From positions 1,240,001 to 1,304,000 of the forward strand of contig VBAC01000001.1 in NCBI GenBank assembly GCA_005883305.1: 64,000 bases of DNA, in the 5' to 3' direction. Numbering within the stretch: position 1 is the first letter of the stretch; the number at the start of each line of letters is the position of its first letter. Below are positions 16,818 through 24,723 of this stretch, in pieces. Both the position numbers and the translations under genes were made by a program. The notes beneath the pieces were generated by a model. It saw only the letters and a program-made list of their open reading frames with translations. It made no database searches and was not told the origin of the DNA. The stretch is from Alphaproteobacteria bacterium. Lineage in GTDB: Bacteria > Pseudomonadota > Alphaproteobacteria > Sphingomonadales > Sphingomonadaceae.

Positions 16818-17482
16818 TGTTCAAGGAAATCCCGGATCTACTGACACAGGCCCAGGTCGCCGAACTGACCCGAATCGCGAGCGCCGCGCGGTTCGTCGAC
16901 GGCCGCATCTCCAATCCGCATTCGACGGTGAAGAACAACCTCCAGCTCGACGACGACAAGGCCTATCAGGCCTCCTCGCAACTGATGCTGAAGGCGCTCT
17001 ACGCGCACGAGGATTTCCGCAACTTCGCCTTCCCGGTGGCGATCCTGCCGCCGCTGATGACCCGCTACACGCCCAGCATGCGCTACGGCGCCCATGCCGA
17101 CGCGGCCTTCCTGCAGCTCGGGGCGCAGGCGCTTCGCTCCGACCTCAGCTGCACGATCTTCCTCGGCGATCCGGCGGCTTACGAGGGCGGCGCGCTCACC
17201 ATCCACCTCGGCACTCGGAGCGTCTCCTTCCGCGGAAAGCCGGGAAGCGCGATCGTCTATCCGTCGGACAGGCTCCACGAGGTCGAGCCGGTGACCAAGG
17301 GCGAACGCCTCGTCGCCATCACCTTCATCCAGAGCCGAATCCCCGACACCGCCAATCGCGAGACGCTCTACGAGCTCAACGAAGTCGCCGCGCTCGAAGG
17401 CCTGAGGATGGACAAGGCCAATTTCACCCGCCTCCAGCTGGTCCAGGCGAACCTGCTGCGCAAATGGGGCGAGACGGCTTGA
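16817..17482 (+). CDS. PKHD-type Fe(II)/2-oxoglutarate dioxygenase
   Basis: The protein has 221 residues. The facial triad is visible as HxD in YGAHADAAF and a distal His in DRLHEVEPV. The 2-oxoglutarate-binding Arg is likely in GERLVAITF. The length and PSMRYGAHAD region fit the PKHD-type hydroxylase (PiuC/YbiX) family, often linked to iron uptake genes elsewhere. Here no TonB receptor is adjacent. The partner is the sulfotransferase-like gene it overlaps by one base, so a joint modification function is possible but not shown. Confidence 0.88.
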   Translation: MFKEIPDLLTQAQVAELTRIASAARFVDGRISNPHSTVKNNLQLDDDKAYQASSQLMLKALYAHEDFRNFAFPVAILPPLMTRYTPSMRYGAHADAAFLQLGAQALRSDLSCTIFLGDPAAYEGGALTIHLGTRSVSFRGKPGSAIVYPSDRLHEVEPVTKGERLVAITFIQSRIPDTANRETLYELNEVAALEGLRMDKANFTRLQLVQANLLRKWGETA

Positions 17483-17510
17483 GACAGGATCGACTGGGCC
17501 TGATTTGGTC

Positions 17511-17594
17511 CGTCATTGCGAGCGTAGCGAAGCAATCCAGTGCTGAGTCCGAGGCCCGCTGGATTGCTCCGTCGCTACGCTCCTCGCAATGACG
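17511..17594. repeat. Intergenic palindromic repeat, family C
   Basis: The left arm cgtcattgcgagcgtagcga and its inverted copy ending at 17594 (gctcctcgcaatgacg) enclose a short centre, with ccag/ctgg inner arms. The element lies between two convergent genes and would fold as one long hairpin. It differs in sequence from families A and B. Confidence 0.8.
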
Positions 17595-17615
17595 AACTGA
17601 CCAGGGCGACGTGGC

Positions 17616-18908
17616 CTAGCGTATCGCGTCCAGCGCCACCCCTTTCGTCTCCTTTGCCAGCAGCGCCGAGACCCCGCTGATCGCGCAGGCGATGGCGACG
17701 TAGAGCGCGACGGGCGTCGCCGATCCGTAGCTCTGGTAGAGCCGCAAAGCGACGATCGGCGCCAGCGAGCCGGCGAAGATCGCGGTCAGCTGGTAGGCGA
17801 TCGAGGCGCCCGAATAGCGGATGCGAGTGGGGAACAGCTCGGCGATCATCGCCGCCTGCGGCCCGTACATCGTGCCGTGGAGCACCAGCCCGACGACGAG
17901 CGCGGCGACGATCGCCAGCTTGTCTCCGCTGGCCAGCAGCGGGAACAGAGCGAAGCTCCAGCCGGCGAGGCCGAAGGCGCCGATCGCATAGACCGGCCGC
18001 CTTCCGATCCGGTCGGAAAGCCGCGCCGCGAGCGGGATGGCGGCGAACTGCACCGCCGCGCCGATCAGCAGCGCGTTGAGCGCGAGCGAGCGGCTCTCGG
18101 CCGAAATCTCGACGAGGAAGGTGAGCGAGAAGGCGGTGAGCACGTAATAGGAAATGTTCTCGCCGAGCCTCAGGCCCGCCCCGAGCAGCACCGCCTTGGG
18201 GCGCTCGCGCAGCACCTCGATCGCCGGAAGCTTGGGCGGCGTCTCCGACTCCTCCAGCGCCGCCTCGAACATCCGGCTCTCGGCGACGCGGTTGCGGACG
18301 TAGAAGCCGACCGCGATCAGGACGATCGAGGCGAGGAACGGCACGCGCCAGCCCCAGGCGAGGAAATCCGCCTCGCTCAGCGTGCCGCTGATGGCGGCAA
18401 GCATTCCGGCGGAGAGCAGGAAGCCGGCAGCGACTCCCGCCTGCGGCCAGCTCGCCCAGAAGCCGCGCCGCGCGGCGTCGCCATGCTCGGCGGCCATCAG
18501 CACCGCCCCGCCCCATTCCCCGCCGACCGCGAAGCCCTGGACGAGGCGCAGGACGATCAAGGCCACCGCCGCCCAGATTCCGATCGTCTCGTAAGTCGGA
18601 AGCAGGCCGATCAGCACGGTCGCGGCGCCCATCAGCAGCAGGCTCAGCATCAAAAGGCGCTTGCGTCCGATCCGGTCGCCATAATGGCCGAAGACGATTC
18701 CGCCGAGCGGCCGGGCGACGAAGCCCAGCGCATAAGTGGCGAAGGCCAGCAGAGTCCCCGTCAGCGGATCGTATTGCGGGAAGAAGAGGTGGCCGAAGAC
18801 GAGCGCCGCCGCCGAATTGTAGAGGAAGAAATCATACCATTCGATGGTCGTGCCGATCAGGCTCGCCATCAGCACCCGCCTCAGCGGCGTCGCCTGCTCC
18901 TGTGCCAA
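17616..18908 (-). CDS. MHS-family MFS transporter
   Basis: The gene encodes 430 residues with twelve hydrophobic segments. The cytoplasmic loop 2-3 motif DRIGRKRLLMLSL and the LVQGFAVGGEWGGAV segment are typical of the metabolite:H+ symporter (ProP/ShiA-like) branch of the major facilitator superfamily. A second copy of the loop motif (SDRIGRRPVYAIG) appears in the second half. I place the start at TTG 18908 because GGAGGGG lies just upstream; ATG 18869 is the alternative. The substrate (an organic acid or osmolyte) is not determined. It is downstream of the small lipoprotein gene. Confidence 0.9.
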   Translation of the reverse strand: MAQEQATPLRRVLMASLIGTTIEWYDFFLYNSAAALVFGHLFFPQYDPLTGTLLAFATYALGFVARPLGGIVFGHYGDRIGRKRLLMLSLLLMGAATVLIGLLPTYETIGIWAAVALIVLRLVQGFAVGGEWGGAVLMAAEHGDAARRGFWASWPQAGVAAGFLLSAGMLAAISGTLSEADFLAWGWRVPFLASIVLIAVGFYVRNRVAESRMFEAALEESETPPKLPAIEVLRERPKAVLLGAGLRLGENISYYVLTAFSLTFLVEISAESRSLALNALLIGAAVQFAAIPLAARLSDRIGRRPVYAIGAFGLAGWSFALFPLLASGDKLAIVAALVVGLVLHGTMYGPQAAMIAELFPTRIRYSGASIAYQLTAIFAGSLAPIVALRLYQSYGSATPVALYVAIACAISGVSALLAKETKGVALDAIR

Positions 18909-18922
18909 AGTCCCCTCCCCCT

Positions 18923-19393
18923 TCAGGTTCCGCAGCGCCACACGCCGTCCAGCTCCATCTGCTGGCTGGCGCGGCGGTTGGTGACCGTGATCCGCCCGGG
19001 CCAGCTTCCCGCCGCGCCCTCGCCGGCCGGAATCTCGCCGGTGCGCCCGACGCTGATGCCGACCTCGCGATCCTCGAAAAAGCCCCCGGTCGGTCCCATC
19101 GGACCCGAAGGAGTGAAGCGACGGAGCAGCCCGGCGACCCGGGCGATCGCCCCGGACGGCGTGACCGCAAGCAGGATGCGCCCGCCGCGGCTGAAATCGC
19201 AGGCCGTGACACCCAGCGCGGCCAGATCCGTGGGCGCGAGCGGCGCGATCCGCGCGGCGGCCTGGGGATCGACCTCTTCCTTCTCCGGAGTCGAGAGCTG
19301 CTTGATCTGATTCTCGCTGGCGCCGCCGCGCACCGGCTCGCCGCTTTGGCCGCAACCGGCCGCCAGCAACACGATCGCCAGCCAGGCGCGCAT
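18923..19393 (-). CDS. Small putative lipoprotein, unknown function
   Basis: The gene encodes 156 residues. The N-terminus [19 protein letters not shown] is a signal peptide with a lipobox (LAAGC), so the mature protein is likely lipid-anchored at Cys14. The rest is soluble with no family I recognise. A C-terminal WRCGT carries a second cysteine. Its ATG overlaps the folE stop (TGATG), indicating translational coupling with folE and probably with the MHS transporter gene 14 bases downstream. Confidence 0.75.
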   Translation of the reverse strand: MRAWLAIVLLAAGCGQSGEPVRGGASENQIKQLSTPEKEEVDPQAAARIAPLAPTDLAALGVTACDFSRGGRILLAVTPSGAIARVAGLLRRFTPSGPMGPTGGFFEDREVGISVGRTGEIPAGEGAAGSWPGRITVTNRRASQQMELDGVWRCGT

Positions 19394-20007
19394 CAATAGC
19401 CCATCAGGGCCAGCACCTCGCGGCGGCTTCGTTCGTCGTCCCTGAACACGCCCATCATCCGGCTGGTGGTCATCATCACGCCGGGAGTCGCCACTCCCCG
19501 GGCGCTCATGCAGGCGTGGCTCGCCTCGATCACCACCGCCACGCCGAGCGGCTGGAGATGCTCGCAAATGCAGTCGGCGACCTGCGCCGTCAGCCGCTCC
19601 TGGACCTGCAGGCGGCGCGCATAGCCGTGCAGCACGCGGGCGAGCTTGGAGATGCCGACGACCCGGTTGCGCGGCAGATAGGCGATCGCTGCCTTGCCGA
19701 TGATCGGCGCGAGATGATGCTCGCAATGGGACTGGAACGGGATGTCCTTGAGCAGCACGATCTCGTCATAGCCGCCGACCTCCTCGAAGGTTCGCGAAAG
19801 GTGACGCGCGGGATCCTCGTCATAGCCGCGGGCATATTCCTTCCAGGCGCGCGCCACCCGCGCCGGCGTGTCGAGCAGCCCCTCGCGCTCGGGATCGTCG
19901 CCGGCCCAGCGGATCAGCGTTCGCACCGCCTCCTGGACGTCCTTCGGAACCGCGATCTTGTTCGGTTCGCCCACCAGATCCCCGTCCTCGGGGCCGCCGC
20001 CGTTCAT
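19393..20007 (-). CDS. folE: GTP cyclohydrolase I
   Basis: This is the first enzyme of tetrahydrofolate biosynthesis, converting GTP to 7,8-dihydroneopterin triphosphate. The zinc and active-site block [17 protein letters not shown] is present around residue 88, and QVQERLT plus CMSARGV later in the sequence are also conserved. Length is 204 residues. It is the first gene of a minus-strand set with the lipoprotein and the MHS transporter. Confidence 0.96.
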   Translation of the reverse strand: MNGGGPEDGDLVGEPNKIAVPKDVQEAVRTLIRWAGDDPEREGLLDTPARVARAWKEYARGYDEDPARHLSRTFEEVGGYDEIVLLKDIPFQSHCEHHLAPIIGKAAIAYLPRNRVVGISKLARVLHGYARRLQVQERLTAQVADCICEHLQPLGVAVVIEASHACMSARGVATPGVMMTTSRMMGVFRDDERSRREVLALMGY

Positions 20008-20062
20008 TCGCCTGTCTCCCTCGGGAGGGCGAATACACGGCGGCCGGGCCTGCGCCTAGATG

Positions 20063-20914
20063 TCAGCAGTGCCGGCCGCCGCCTCCGGGATCGCGATTGG
20101 GGCCGCTGTCGGTGTCGGTGCACCCCATTCGGCGCGGGCTGCCGCCGCGTCCACCGCGGCCGCGCCCTGCCGGATCGGCCTGCGGACCGCTGTCGCTGTC
20201 GGTGATTCCGCCGCCGTTGCCGTTGCCGAAACCGCCGCGCCGGCCGCGGCCGGCAGGATCGGCGTTGGGCCCGGAATCGTTGTCGGTCAGGCCGCCGCCA
20301 CCGCCATTGCCGCGCCTGCCGTGCCCTGCCGGATCGGCGTTGGGGCCGGAATCGCTGTCGCTCGTCCCGCCGCGGCCGCGCCGCCCATGGCCGGCCGGGT
20401 CGGCGCTCGGCCCGGAATCGCTGTCGGAATAGCCCCCGCCGCCGCCGCGCCCGTGGCCCGCAGGATCGGCATAAGCGCCGCTGTCGTTGTCGGTGACCCC
20501 GCCTCTGCCGCCGCCGCCGTTTCGGCCATGCCCCGCTGGATCCGCCTGCGGGCCGCTGTCGCTGTCCGAATAGCCGCCGCCGCCGCGCCCGTGCCCTGCC
20601 GGATCGGCCTGGGGCCCGCTGTCATTGTCGGTGAAGCCGCCGCCGCCCTGGCAGTTTCGGCCGTTGCCCGCCGGATCCGCGCCACCGCCCGAATCGCTGT
20701 CGGAGCAGCCGCCCCGGCCGCCCTGATAGCCGCCTGCGTAGCGCCCGTAGCCGCGATAGCCGTGCCCGGCGCCGATCGGATCGTAGGGGTCGGCATCGCT
20801 GTGGCCGCCCATTCCGACGCAGCCGGTGAGAGCGAGGAACGAGCCCGCCCCGGCGGCGCCGGTTCCGACCCTGGCGAGGAACGAACGCCTGCTTATCGGG
20901 CGAGTCGGCTTCAT
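20063..20914 (-). CDS. Tat-exported glycine-rich lipoprotein with nine DxDSG repeats
   Basis: The gene encodes 283 residues. The N-terminus has a twin-arginine motif (SRRSFLARVG) and ends in a lipobox-like LTGC, so it is probably exported folded and lipidated. From residue 69 to the end, nine imperfect repeats of about 22-28 residues follow. Each carries (S/T)-D-(S/N/T)-D-S-G-x-x-x-DP and usually AGxGR, separated by glycine/arginine spacers. The acidic DxDSG units resemble calcium-binding loops, but that is an inference. The opposite strand contains a long alanine-rich open frame that is only the shadow of this repeat. Confidence 0.75.
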   Translation of the reverse strand: MKPTRPISRRSFLARVGTGAAGAGSFLALTGCVGMGGHSDADPYDPIGAGHGYRGYGRYAGGYQGGRGGCSDSDSGGGADPAGNGRNCQGGGGFTDNDSGPQADPAGHGRGGGGYSDSDSGPQADPAGHGRNGGGGRGGVTDNDSGAYADPAGHGRGGGGGYSDSDSGPSADPAGHGRRGRGGTSDSDSGPNADPAGHGRRGNGGGGGLTDNDSGPNADPAGRGRRGGFGNGNGGGITDSDSGPQADPAGRGRGGRGGSPRRMGCTDTDSGPNRDPGGGGRHC

Positions 20915-20988
20915 CGGCTGGTTCCCTTCCGCACAGGGATGGATGGCAGCGCTCGTAACGGGCGGGAAATGAACGCCGCCTTACGCGG

Positions 20989-21065
20989 TGGTGACCCCGA
21001 CAGGATTCGAACCTGTGGCCTACTGATTAGGAATCAGTCGCTCTATCCTGCTGAGCTACGGGGCC
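20989..21065 (-). tRNA. tRNA-Arg, anticodon CCT
   Basis: The minus strand reads GGCCCCG at the 5' end and CGGGGTC-A-CCA at the 3' end, with an encoded CCA tail. The anticodon stem ACTGA/TCAGT encloses the loop TTCCTAA, giving anticodon CCT (reads AGG). The T-arm contains GGTTCGAATCC. All four arms pair correctly. Confidence 0.97.
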
Positions 21066-21187
21066 TCCGCCACGGCCGCGGTTTGGCGCACCGGCCCGGC
21101 GCGGTCAATTCTCGACACTCCGCCATGCGACCAATCTTACCCCTTGTTAACCACTCGCAACTAGACACTGGCTCAAGGGAGACAGGC

Positions 21188-21832
21188 ATGCCGATCAACC
21201 TCAATCCGAACGGCGCGCTCGCTCGCGGCTGGCAGGGAGCGCAGTCCGTCGACTTCGGCGAGCGCCTCATCCTCCTGCTCTTCTTCGGCTGGTTCCTGTC
21301 GCACATCCTGCCAAGCGTCGCAGACCATCCGTACAATATGCTCATCCTCGTCTCGGAGACGCTGACTGCGCTCCTCGTCCTGGTCCGCCGGCCCGGACCC
21401 ATGGCCACCAGCTTCTACGCCTGGGCGATCGCGATCCTGGGCACGTGCGCGCCGTTGCTGGTGCTGCCGACGTCGAACGAATCCGGGCTCCCCGTGGCAG
21501 TGGCGGCGGGCCTGATGGTCGCCGGCCTCATGTTCAGCCTTGCCGCCAAAGGCTTTCTGCGGCGAAGCTTCGGCATCGTCGCGGCCAGCAGGGGCGTTCG
21601 GCGCGGCGGCCCCTATCGCCTTGTCCGCCATCCCATGTACGCCGGCTACATCGTCACCCAGATCGGCTTTCTTCTCATCAATCCCTCGTTGTGGAACGCA
21701 GCGGTTTACGCGCTGTCGTGGACGATGCAGGTGATGCGCATCGGCGAGGAGGAGAAGATTCTGTCGCGCGATGCAGCCTATCGCGATTACCAGGCCGACG
21801 TGCGCTACCGGCTGATTCCCGGCCTCTATTAG
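21188..21832 (+). CDS. ICMT/PEMT-like membrane methyltransferase
   Basis: The gene encodes 214 residues with about five hydrophobic segments. The C-terminal motif GGPYRLVRHPMYAGYI is the hallmark of the isoprenylcysteine carboxyl methyltransferase/phospholipid methyltransferase-like fold, with EEEKILSR-AAYRDY later. Bacterial members methylate small hydrophobic or lipid substrates using S-adenosylmethionine; the substrate here is unknown. The start at ATG 21188 has GGGAGACAGG upstream. Its last four bases overlap the convergent DUF1178 gene. Confidence 0.85.
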   Translation: MPINLNPNGALARGWQGAQSVDFGERLILLLFFGWFLSHILPSVADHPYNMLILVSETLTALLVLVRRPGPMATSFYAWAIAILGTCAPLLVLPTSNESGLPVAVAAGLMVAGLMFSLAAKGFLRRSFGIVAASRGVRRGGPYRLVRHPMYAGYIVTQIGFLLINPSLWNAAVYALSWTMQVMRIGEEEKILSRDAAYRDYQADVRYRLIPGLY

Positions 21833-22260
21833 TTCTGCTCGCCCGGCGGAGTGACCGGGAAGGGCAAGGGGGCGACCGGAATTCCCTCCTCGCGAAGGCC
21901 CTCGGCGACGGCCGGCGTGGCGCTGCCGTGGATCGCCCGCGCTTCCGCCTCGCCGAGATGGATCGCGCGGGCTTCGTCGGGGAAGCGGTCGCCGACATGC
22001 TCGCTTTTTTCGAGCAGCCTTTTCTGGGCCTCGGCCATCCCCGCCAGCGCCGCCTTCACCGCCTCGGGAGGCAAGCAGGCCGCCCGGTTTCCCTTCGCTC
22101 CGACGCTGGGGGCCATCGGGGCCTTCTCCACTTCGGCCGCGCCGCAGACCGGACAGGCGACCAAGCCTCGCGCGCGCTGCGCCTCATAATCCTCGCTCGA
22201 ACCGAACCATGCCTCGAAAACGTGGCCCTGAGCAGCGCAGCGCAGATCGAAGATGATCAC
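21829..22260 (-). CDS. DUF1178 family protein
   Basis: The gene encodes 143 residues. The N-terminus IIFDLRCAAQGHVFEAWFGSSEDYE with the zinc-ribbon-like CPVCG is the DUF1178 signature. The family is widespread in alphaproteobacteria and its role is unknown. It overlaps the nitrilase gene by four bases and belongs to the comF-grxC-nitrilase-DUF1178 set. Confidence 0.9.
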   Translation of the reverse strand: MIIFDLRCAAQGHVFEAWFGSSEDYEAQRARGLVACPVCGAAEVEKAPMAPSVGAKGNRAACLPPEAVKAALAGMAEAQKRLLEKSEHVGDRFPDEARAIHLGEAEARAIHGSATPAVAEGLREEGIPVAPLPFPVTPPGEQN

Positions 22261-23084
22261 GCGAGCTCGGGCCGTGGAATCGCGCGGCGATGCTGGATGG
22301 CCGGGACGCGCTGGCGCACCTCGTCGACCGCTGCGGGGTCGATTTCGGCGAAGGCGATGCCCGGCCCCTCGCCCCCCATGTCGAGCAGCACCTTGCCCCA
22401 GGGATCGACCACCAGCGAATGGCCGTAGGTGGCGCGGCCGTCCTCATGCTTGCCGACCTGGGCGGCGGCGATGACGAAGGCCCCCGCCTCGATCGCCCGG
22501 GCGCGCATCAGCACGTGCCAATGAGCCTGGCCGGTGGGCACGGTGAAGGCCGCCGGGATGCTGAAGGCCTTTGCGCCGCTGTCGCTGAGCGCCGAATAAA
22601 GCCCGGCGAAACGAAGGTCGTAGCAAATGGACAGGCCGAGCGGGCCGAGCGGAGTGTCGACCACGACAGCGCGGTCCCCGCCGCGATAGGAGGCCGATTC
22701 GCGCCAGCTCTCCCCGGTAGGCAGGTCGACATCGAACAGGTGAATCTTGTCGTAGCGCGCGCGGACCCTGCCCTCGCCGTCGATGACGAAGCCGCGATTG
22801 ACCAGCTTGCCGTCCGAGCCGCCCTTCAGCGCAAGCGAGCCGAGATGGACCCAGATCCCGGCCCCGGCCGCCGCCGCGCGCACCCGCGCCAGCACCGGAT
22901 CGTCCGCCTCTTCATGGAGATGGGCCGCGGCCCTGGCCCGGTCCTGGTCGAGCAGGCCGCTCATCTCGGGGGTGAACAGCATCCTCGCGCCGCCCCCCGC
23001 CGCTTCCGCGACACGGCCCGCCAGTTCGTTCGCGTTCGCCTCCGGATCGATCCCCGTCTGCGCCTGAAACAGGGCGATCCTCAT
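22257..23084 (-). CDS. Carbon-nitrogen hydrolase, nitrilase superfamily
   Basis: The gene encodes 275 residues. The Glu-Lys-Cys triad is visible in TPEMSG, RYDKIHLFD and SICYDLRF. Members hydrolyse amides or nitriles. The sequence and context fit the omega-amidase/deaminated-glutathione amidase branch, but the substrate is inferred only. Gene overlaps with grxC and DUF1178 indicate one transcript, consistent with a link to thiol metabolism. Confidence 0.93.
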   Translation of the reverse strand: MRIALFQAQTGIDPEANANELAGRVAEAAGGGARMLFTPEMSGLLDQDRARAAAHLHEEADDPVLARVRAAAAGAGIWVHLGSLALKGGSDGKLVNRGFVIDGEGRVRARYDKIHLFDVDLPTGESWRESASYRGGDRAVVVDTPLGPLGLSICYDLRFAGLYSALSDSGAKAFSIPAAFTVPTGQAHWHVLMRARAIEAGAFVIAAAQVGKHEDGRATYGHSLVVDPWGKVLLDMGGEGPGIAFAEIDPAAVDEVRQRVPAIQHRRAIPRPELA

Positions 23085-23338
23085 GCCTCGAGCATCGAAT
23101 CGAGTCGGCCGTCGCTGTCCAGCGCGTGGAGGTCGTCCGATCCGCCGATGTGGCGATCGTCGATGAAGATCTGCGGCACCGTGGTGCGCCCCTTGGCGCG
23201 CTGGATCATCTGCGCCTTCTTCCCCGAGTCCATGCCGACGTCGATCTCCTCATAGGCGACGCCCTTGCCATCGAGCAGACGCTTCGCCCGCGAGCAATAG
23301 CCGCAAAAGGCCCTGGTGTAGATTTCGACGCGCGCCAT
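23081..23338 (-). CDS. grxC: Glutaredoxin 3
   Basis: The protein has 85 residues with the active-site FCGYCSRAK at residues 10-18 and TVPQIFI and GGSDDLHAL in the glutathione-binding region. It is a dithiol glutaredoxin of the cytoplasm. It overlaps the nitrilase gene by four bases and follows comF by 46 bases. Confidence 0.96.
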   Translation of the reverse strand: MARVEIYTRAFCGYCSRAKRLLDGKGVAYEEIDVGMDSGKKAQMIQRAKGRTTVPQIFIDDRHIGGSDDLHALDSDGRLDSMLEA

Positions 23339-23384
23339 TCAAAATTCTCCTCGAATGCGGAGGTGAGGGCCAGCCGTGCGCCTG

Positions 23385-24125
23385 TCAATGATCCTCCTCG
23401 CGGACAACGCGCGCCCAGCACAAGACGTTCACCCGCACCGCGCCCGCTCGCCTGAGAGCGCCCGCGCAGGCATTGGCCGTCGCGCCGCTCGTATAGACGT
23501 CGTCGACCAGGGTCACGGCGCGGCCCTTGATCTCCTCCTTGCGCCGACGGTCGATTCGAAAGGCGCCGCGCACCGCGTCGCGGCGGGCGCGGCGGCCGAG
23601 GCCGCGAAGGGCCGGCGTCGCTTTGACCCGTTCGACCAAGTCGAGCCGGGCCTCGCCGCCGGTGCGCCGCGCGAGAGCCGTGGCGATCAGGGCCGCCTGA
23701 TTGTAGCCGCGCCGCCAGATGCGCCACCGATGCAGCGGCACGGGGACGAACAGATCGCCCGCGTCCACATGGCGAAGCATCAAGGCGGCCATCGTCTCGG
23801 CGATTCCGGGCCGGCCGCCATATTTGAGCTTGAGCGCCACCGCGCGCGATATGTCGCCATAGGCCACCGCGGCGCGCAGCCGGTCGAACGCCGGCGGCTC
23901 GGCCATGCACTGGCCGCAGATCACCGCGCCGCCTTCGCCATAGTCGAACGGCAGCGCGCAGCGCGCGCAGCAAGGATCGCCGAGAAAGACCAGCTTCGAC
24001 CAGCAATCGAGGCAGAAGCGGTGCGGGTCGGGCGTGATCGCCCCGCAGGCCGGGCAGCGCGGCGGAAGCGCGAAATCGAGGATCGGCCTGAATGCGCTTC
24101 GCGCCAGGGACGCCGCGGCTTGCAT
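23385..24125 (-). CDS. ComF family protein (phosphoribosyltransferase-like)
   Basis: The gene encodes 246 residues. The N-terminal half has a four-cysteine zinc ribbon (CPACG, FCLDC, CCARC, CGQC). The C-terminal half has a PRPP-binding-like motif VTLVDDVYTSGATANAC. This architecture defines ComF, a DNA-uptake and natural competence family. In non-competent bacteria it is often retained without known function. It lies upstream of grxC. Confidence 0.93.
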   Translation of the reverse strand: MQAAASLARSAFRPILDFALPPRCPACGAITPDPHRFCLDCWSKLVFLGDPCCARCALPFDYGEGGAVICGQCMAEPPAFDRLRAAVAYGDISRAVALKLKYGGRPGIAETMAALMLRHVDAGDLFVPVPLHRWRIWRRGYNQAALIATALARRTGGEARLDLVERVKATPALRGLGRRARRDAVRGAFRIDRRRKEEIKGRAVTLVDDVYTSGATANACAGALRRAGAVRVNVLCWARVVREEDH

Positions 24126-24187
24126 CGCCCAAGACTAGCGCCGGCGCGGTTGACAGCCAAGCCAATCCCGCCCATTTCGCCCGCGGC

Positions 24188-24261
24188 GGCCCGATGGCGG
24201 AGTGGTTACGCAGAGGACTGCAAATCCTTGCACGCCGGTTCGATTCCGGCTCGGGCCTCCA
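24188..24261 (+). tRNA. tRNA-Cys, anticodon GCA
   Basis: The sequence starts GGCCCGA and ends TCGGGCC-T-CCA. The anticodon stem AGGA/TCCT encloses a loop with the anticodon GCA. The T-arm has GGTTCGATTCC. CCA is encoded. The D-arm is of the short cysteine type. Confidence 0.97.
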
Positions 24262-24281
24262 AATATGATCGCTCCGGCGCT

Positions 24282-24665
24282 ATGATGGCCTCCATGATCG
24301 CCGGATCCTATTCCTATTCGCTAACCGATCCTCCCGGCTCCAGCGTCCTCGTCGCGGCGGTGTCGTGGCTCGAGGGCACCCTGCTCGGCACTGTCGCGAC
24401 GACCGTCGCCGTCATCGCCATCGCCTCGATCGGGCTGATGATGCTCACCGGGCGGATGAACCTGCGCCATGGAATCGTCGTCGTCCTCGGCTGCTTCATC
24501 CTATTCGGCGCCCGCTCGATCGTCGCGGGCCTGCGCGCCGACGACGGAGCCCAGACGGATGCCTACGCCTACCAGCCCGCGCCCGCGCCGCCGCCGCCGG
24601 CCATTCCCCAGCCGCCGCCCGCCAATCCCGATCCTTATGCCGGCGCCGCGATGCCCGCGCGCTGA
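24282..24665 (+). CDS. TrbC/VirB2-like small membrane protein, orphan
   Basis: The gene encodes 127 residues. The core TVATTVAVIAIASIGLMMLTG is followed by RMNLRHGIVVVLGCFILFGARSIVAGL. These are two hydrophobic helices with a short basic loop, exactly the TrbC/VirB2 pilin pattern. A Pro/Ala-rich tail follows. No other type IV secretion genes are nearby, so it is either an orphan or a member of a split system. It begins 21 bases after tRNA-Cys. Start choices at 24282, 24285 and 24294 are close together and undecided. Confidence 0.75.
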   Translation: MMASMIAGSYSYSLTDPPGSSVLVAAVSWLEGTLLGTVATTVAVIAIASIGLMMLTGRMNLRHGIVVVLGCFILFGARSIVAGLRADDGAQTDAYAYQPAPAPPPPAIPQPPPANPDPYAGAAMPAR

Positions 24666-24723
24666 GGGAACCCTCCCCTTCCCCATCAATTGAATCGCCT
24701 GCGACACGATCGGGAGGCGAATC

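Noticed and set aside
20130-20710. Regular DNA repeat that could be read as a CRISPR array
   Set aside because: The repeat units vary in sequence and length, lie in one open reading frame and encode the DxDSG protein repeats. There are no unique spacers of uniform length and no cas genes.
20060-21187. Alanine-rich plus-strand open frame running into the ICMT-like gene
   Set aside because: It is the shadow of the DxDSG repeats on the minus strand and crosses the tRNA-Arg gene, so only the part from ATG 21188 is a real gene.
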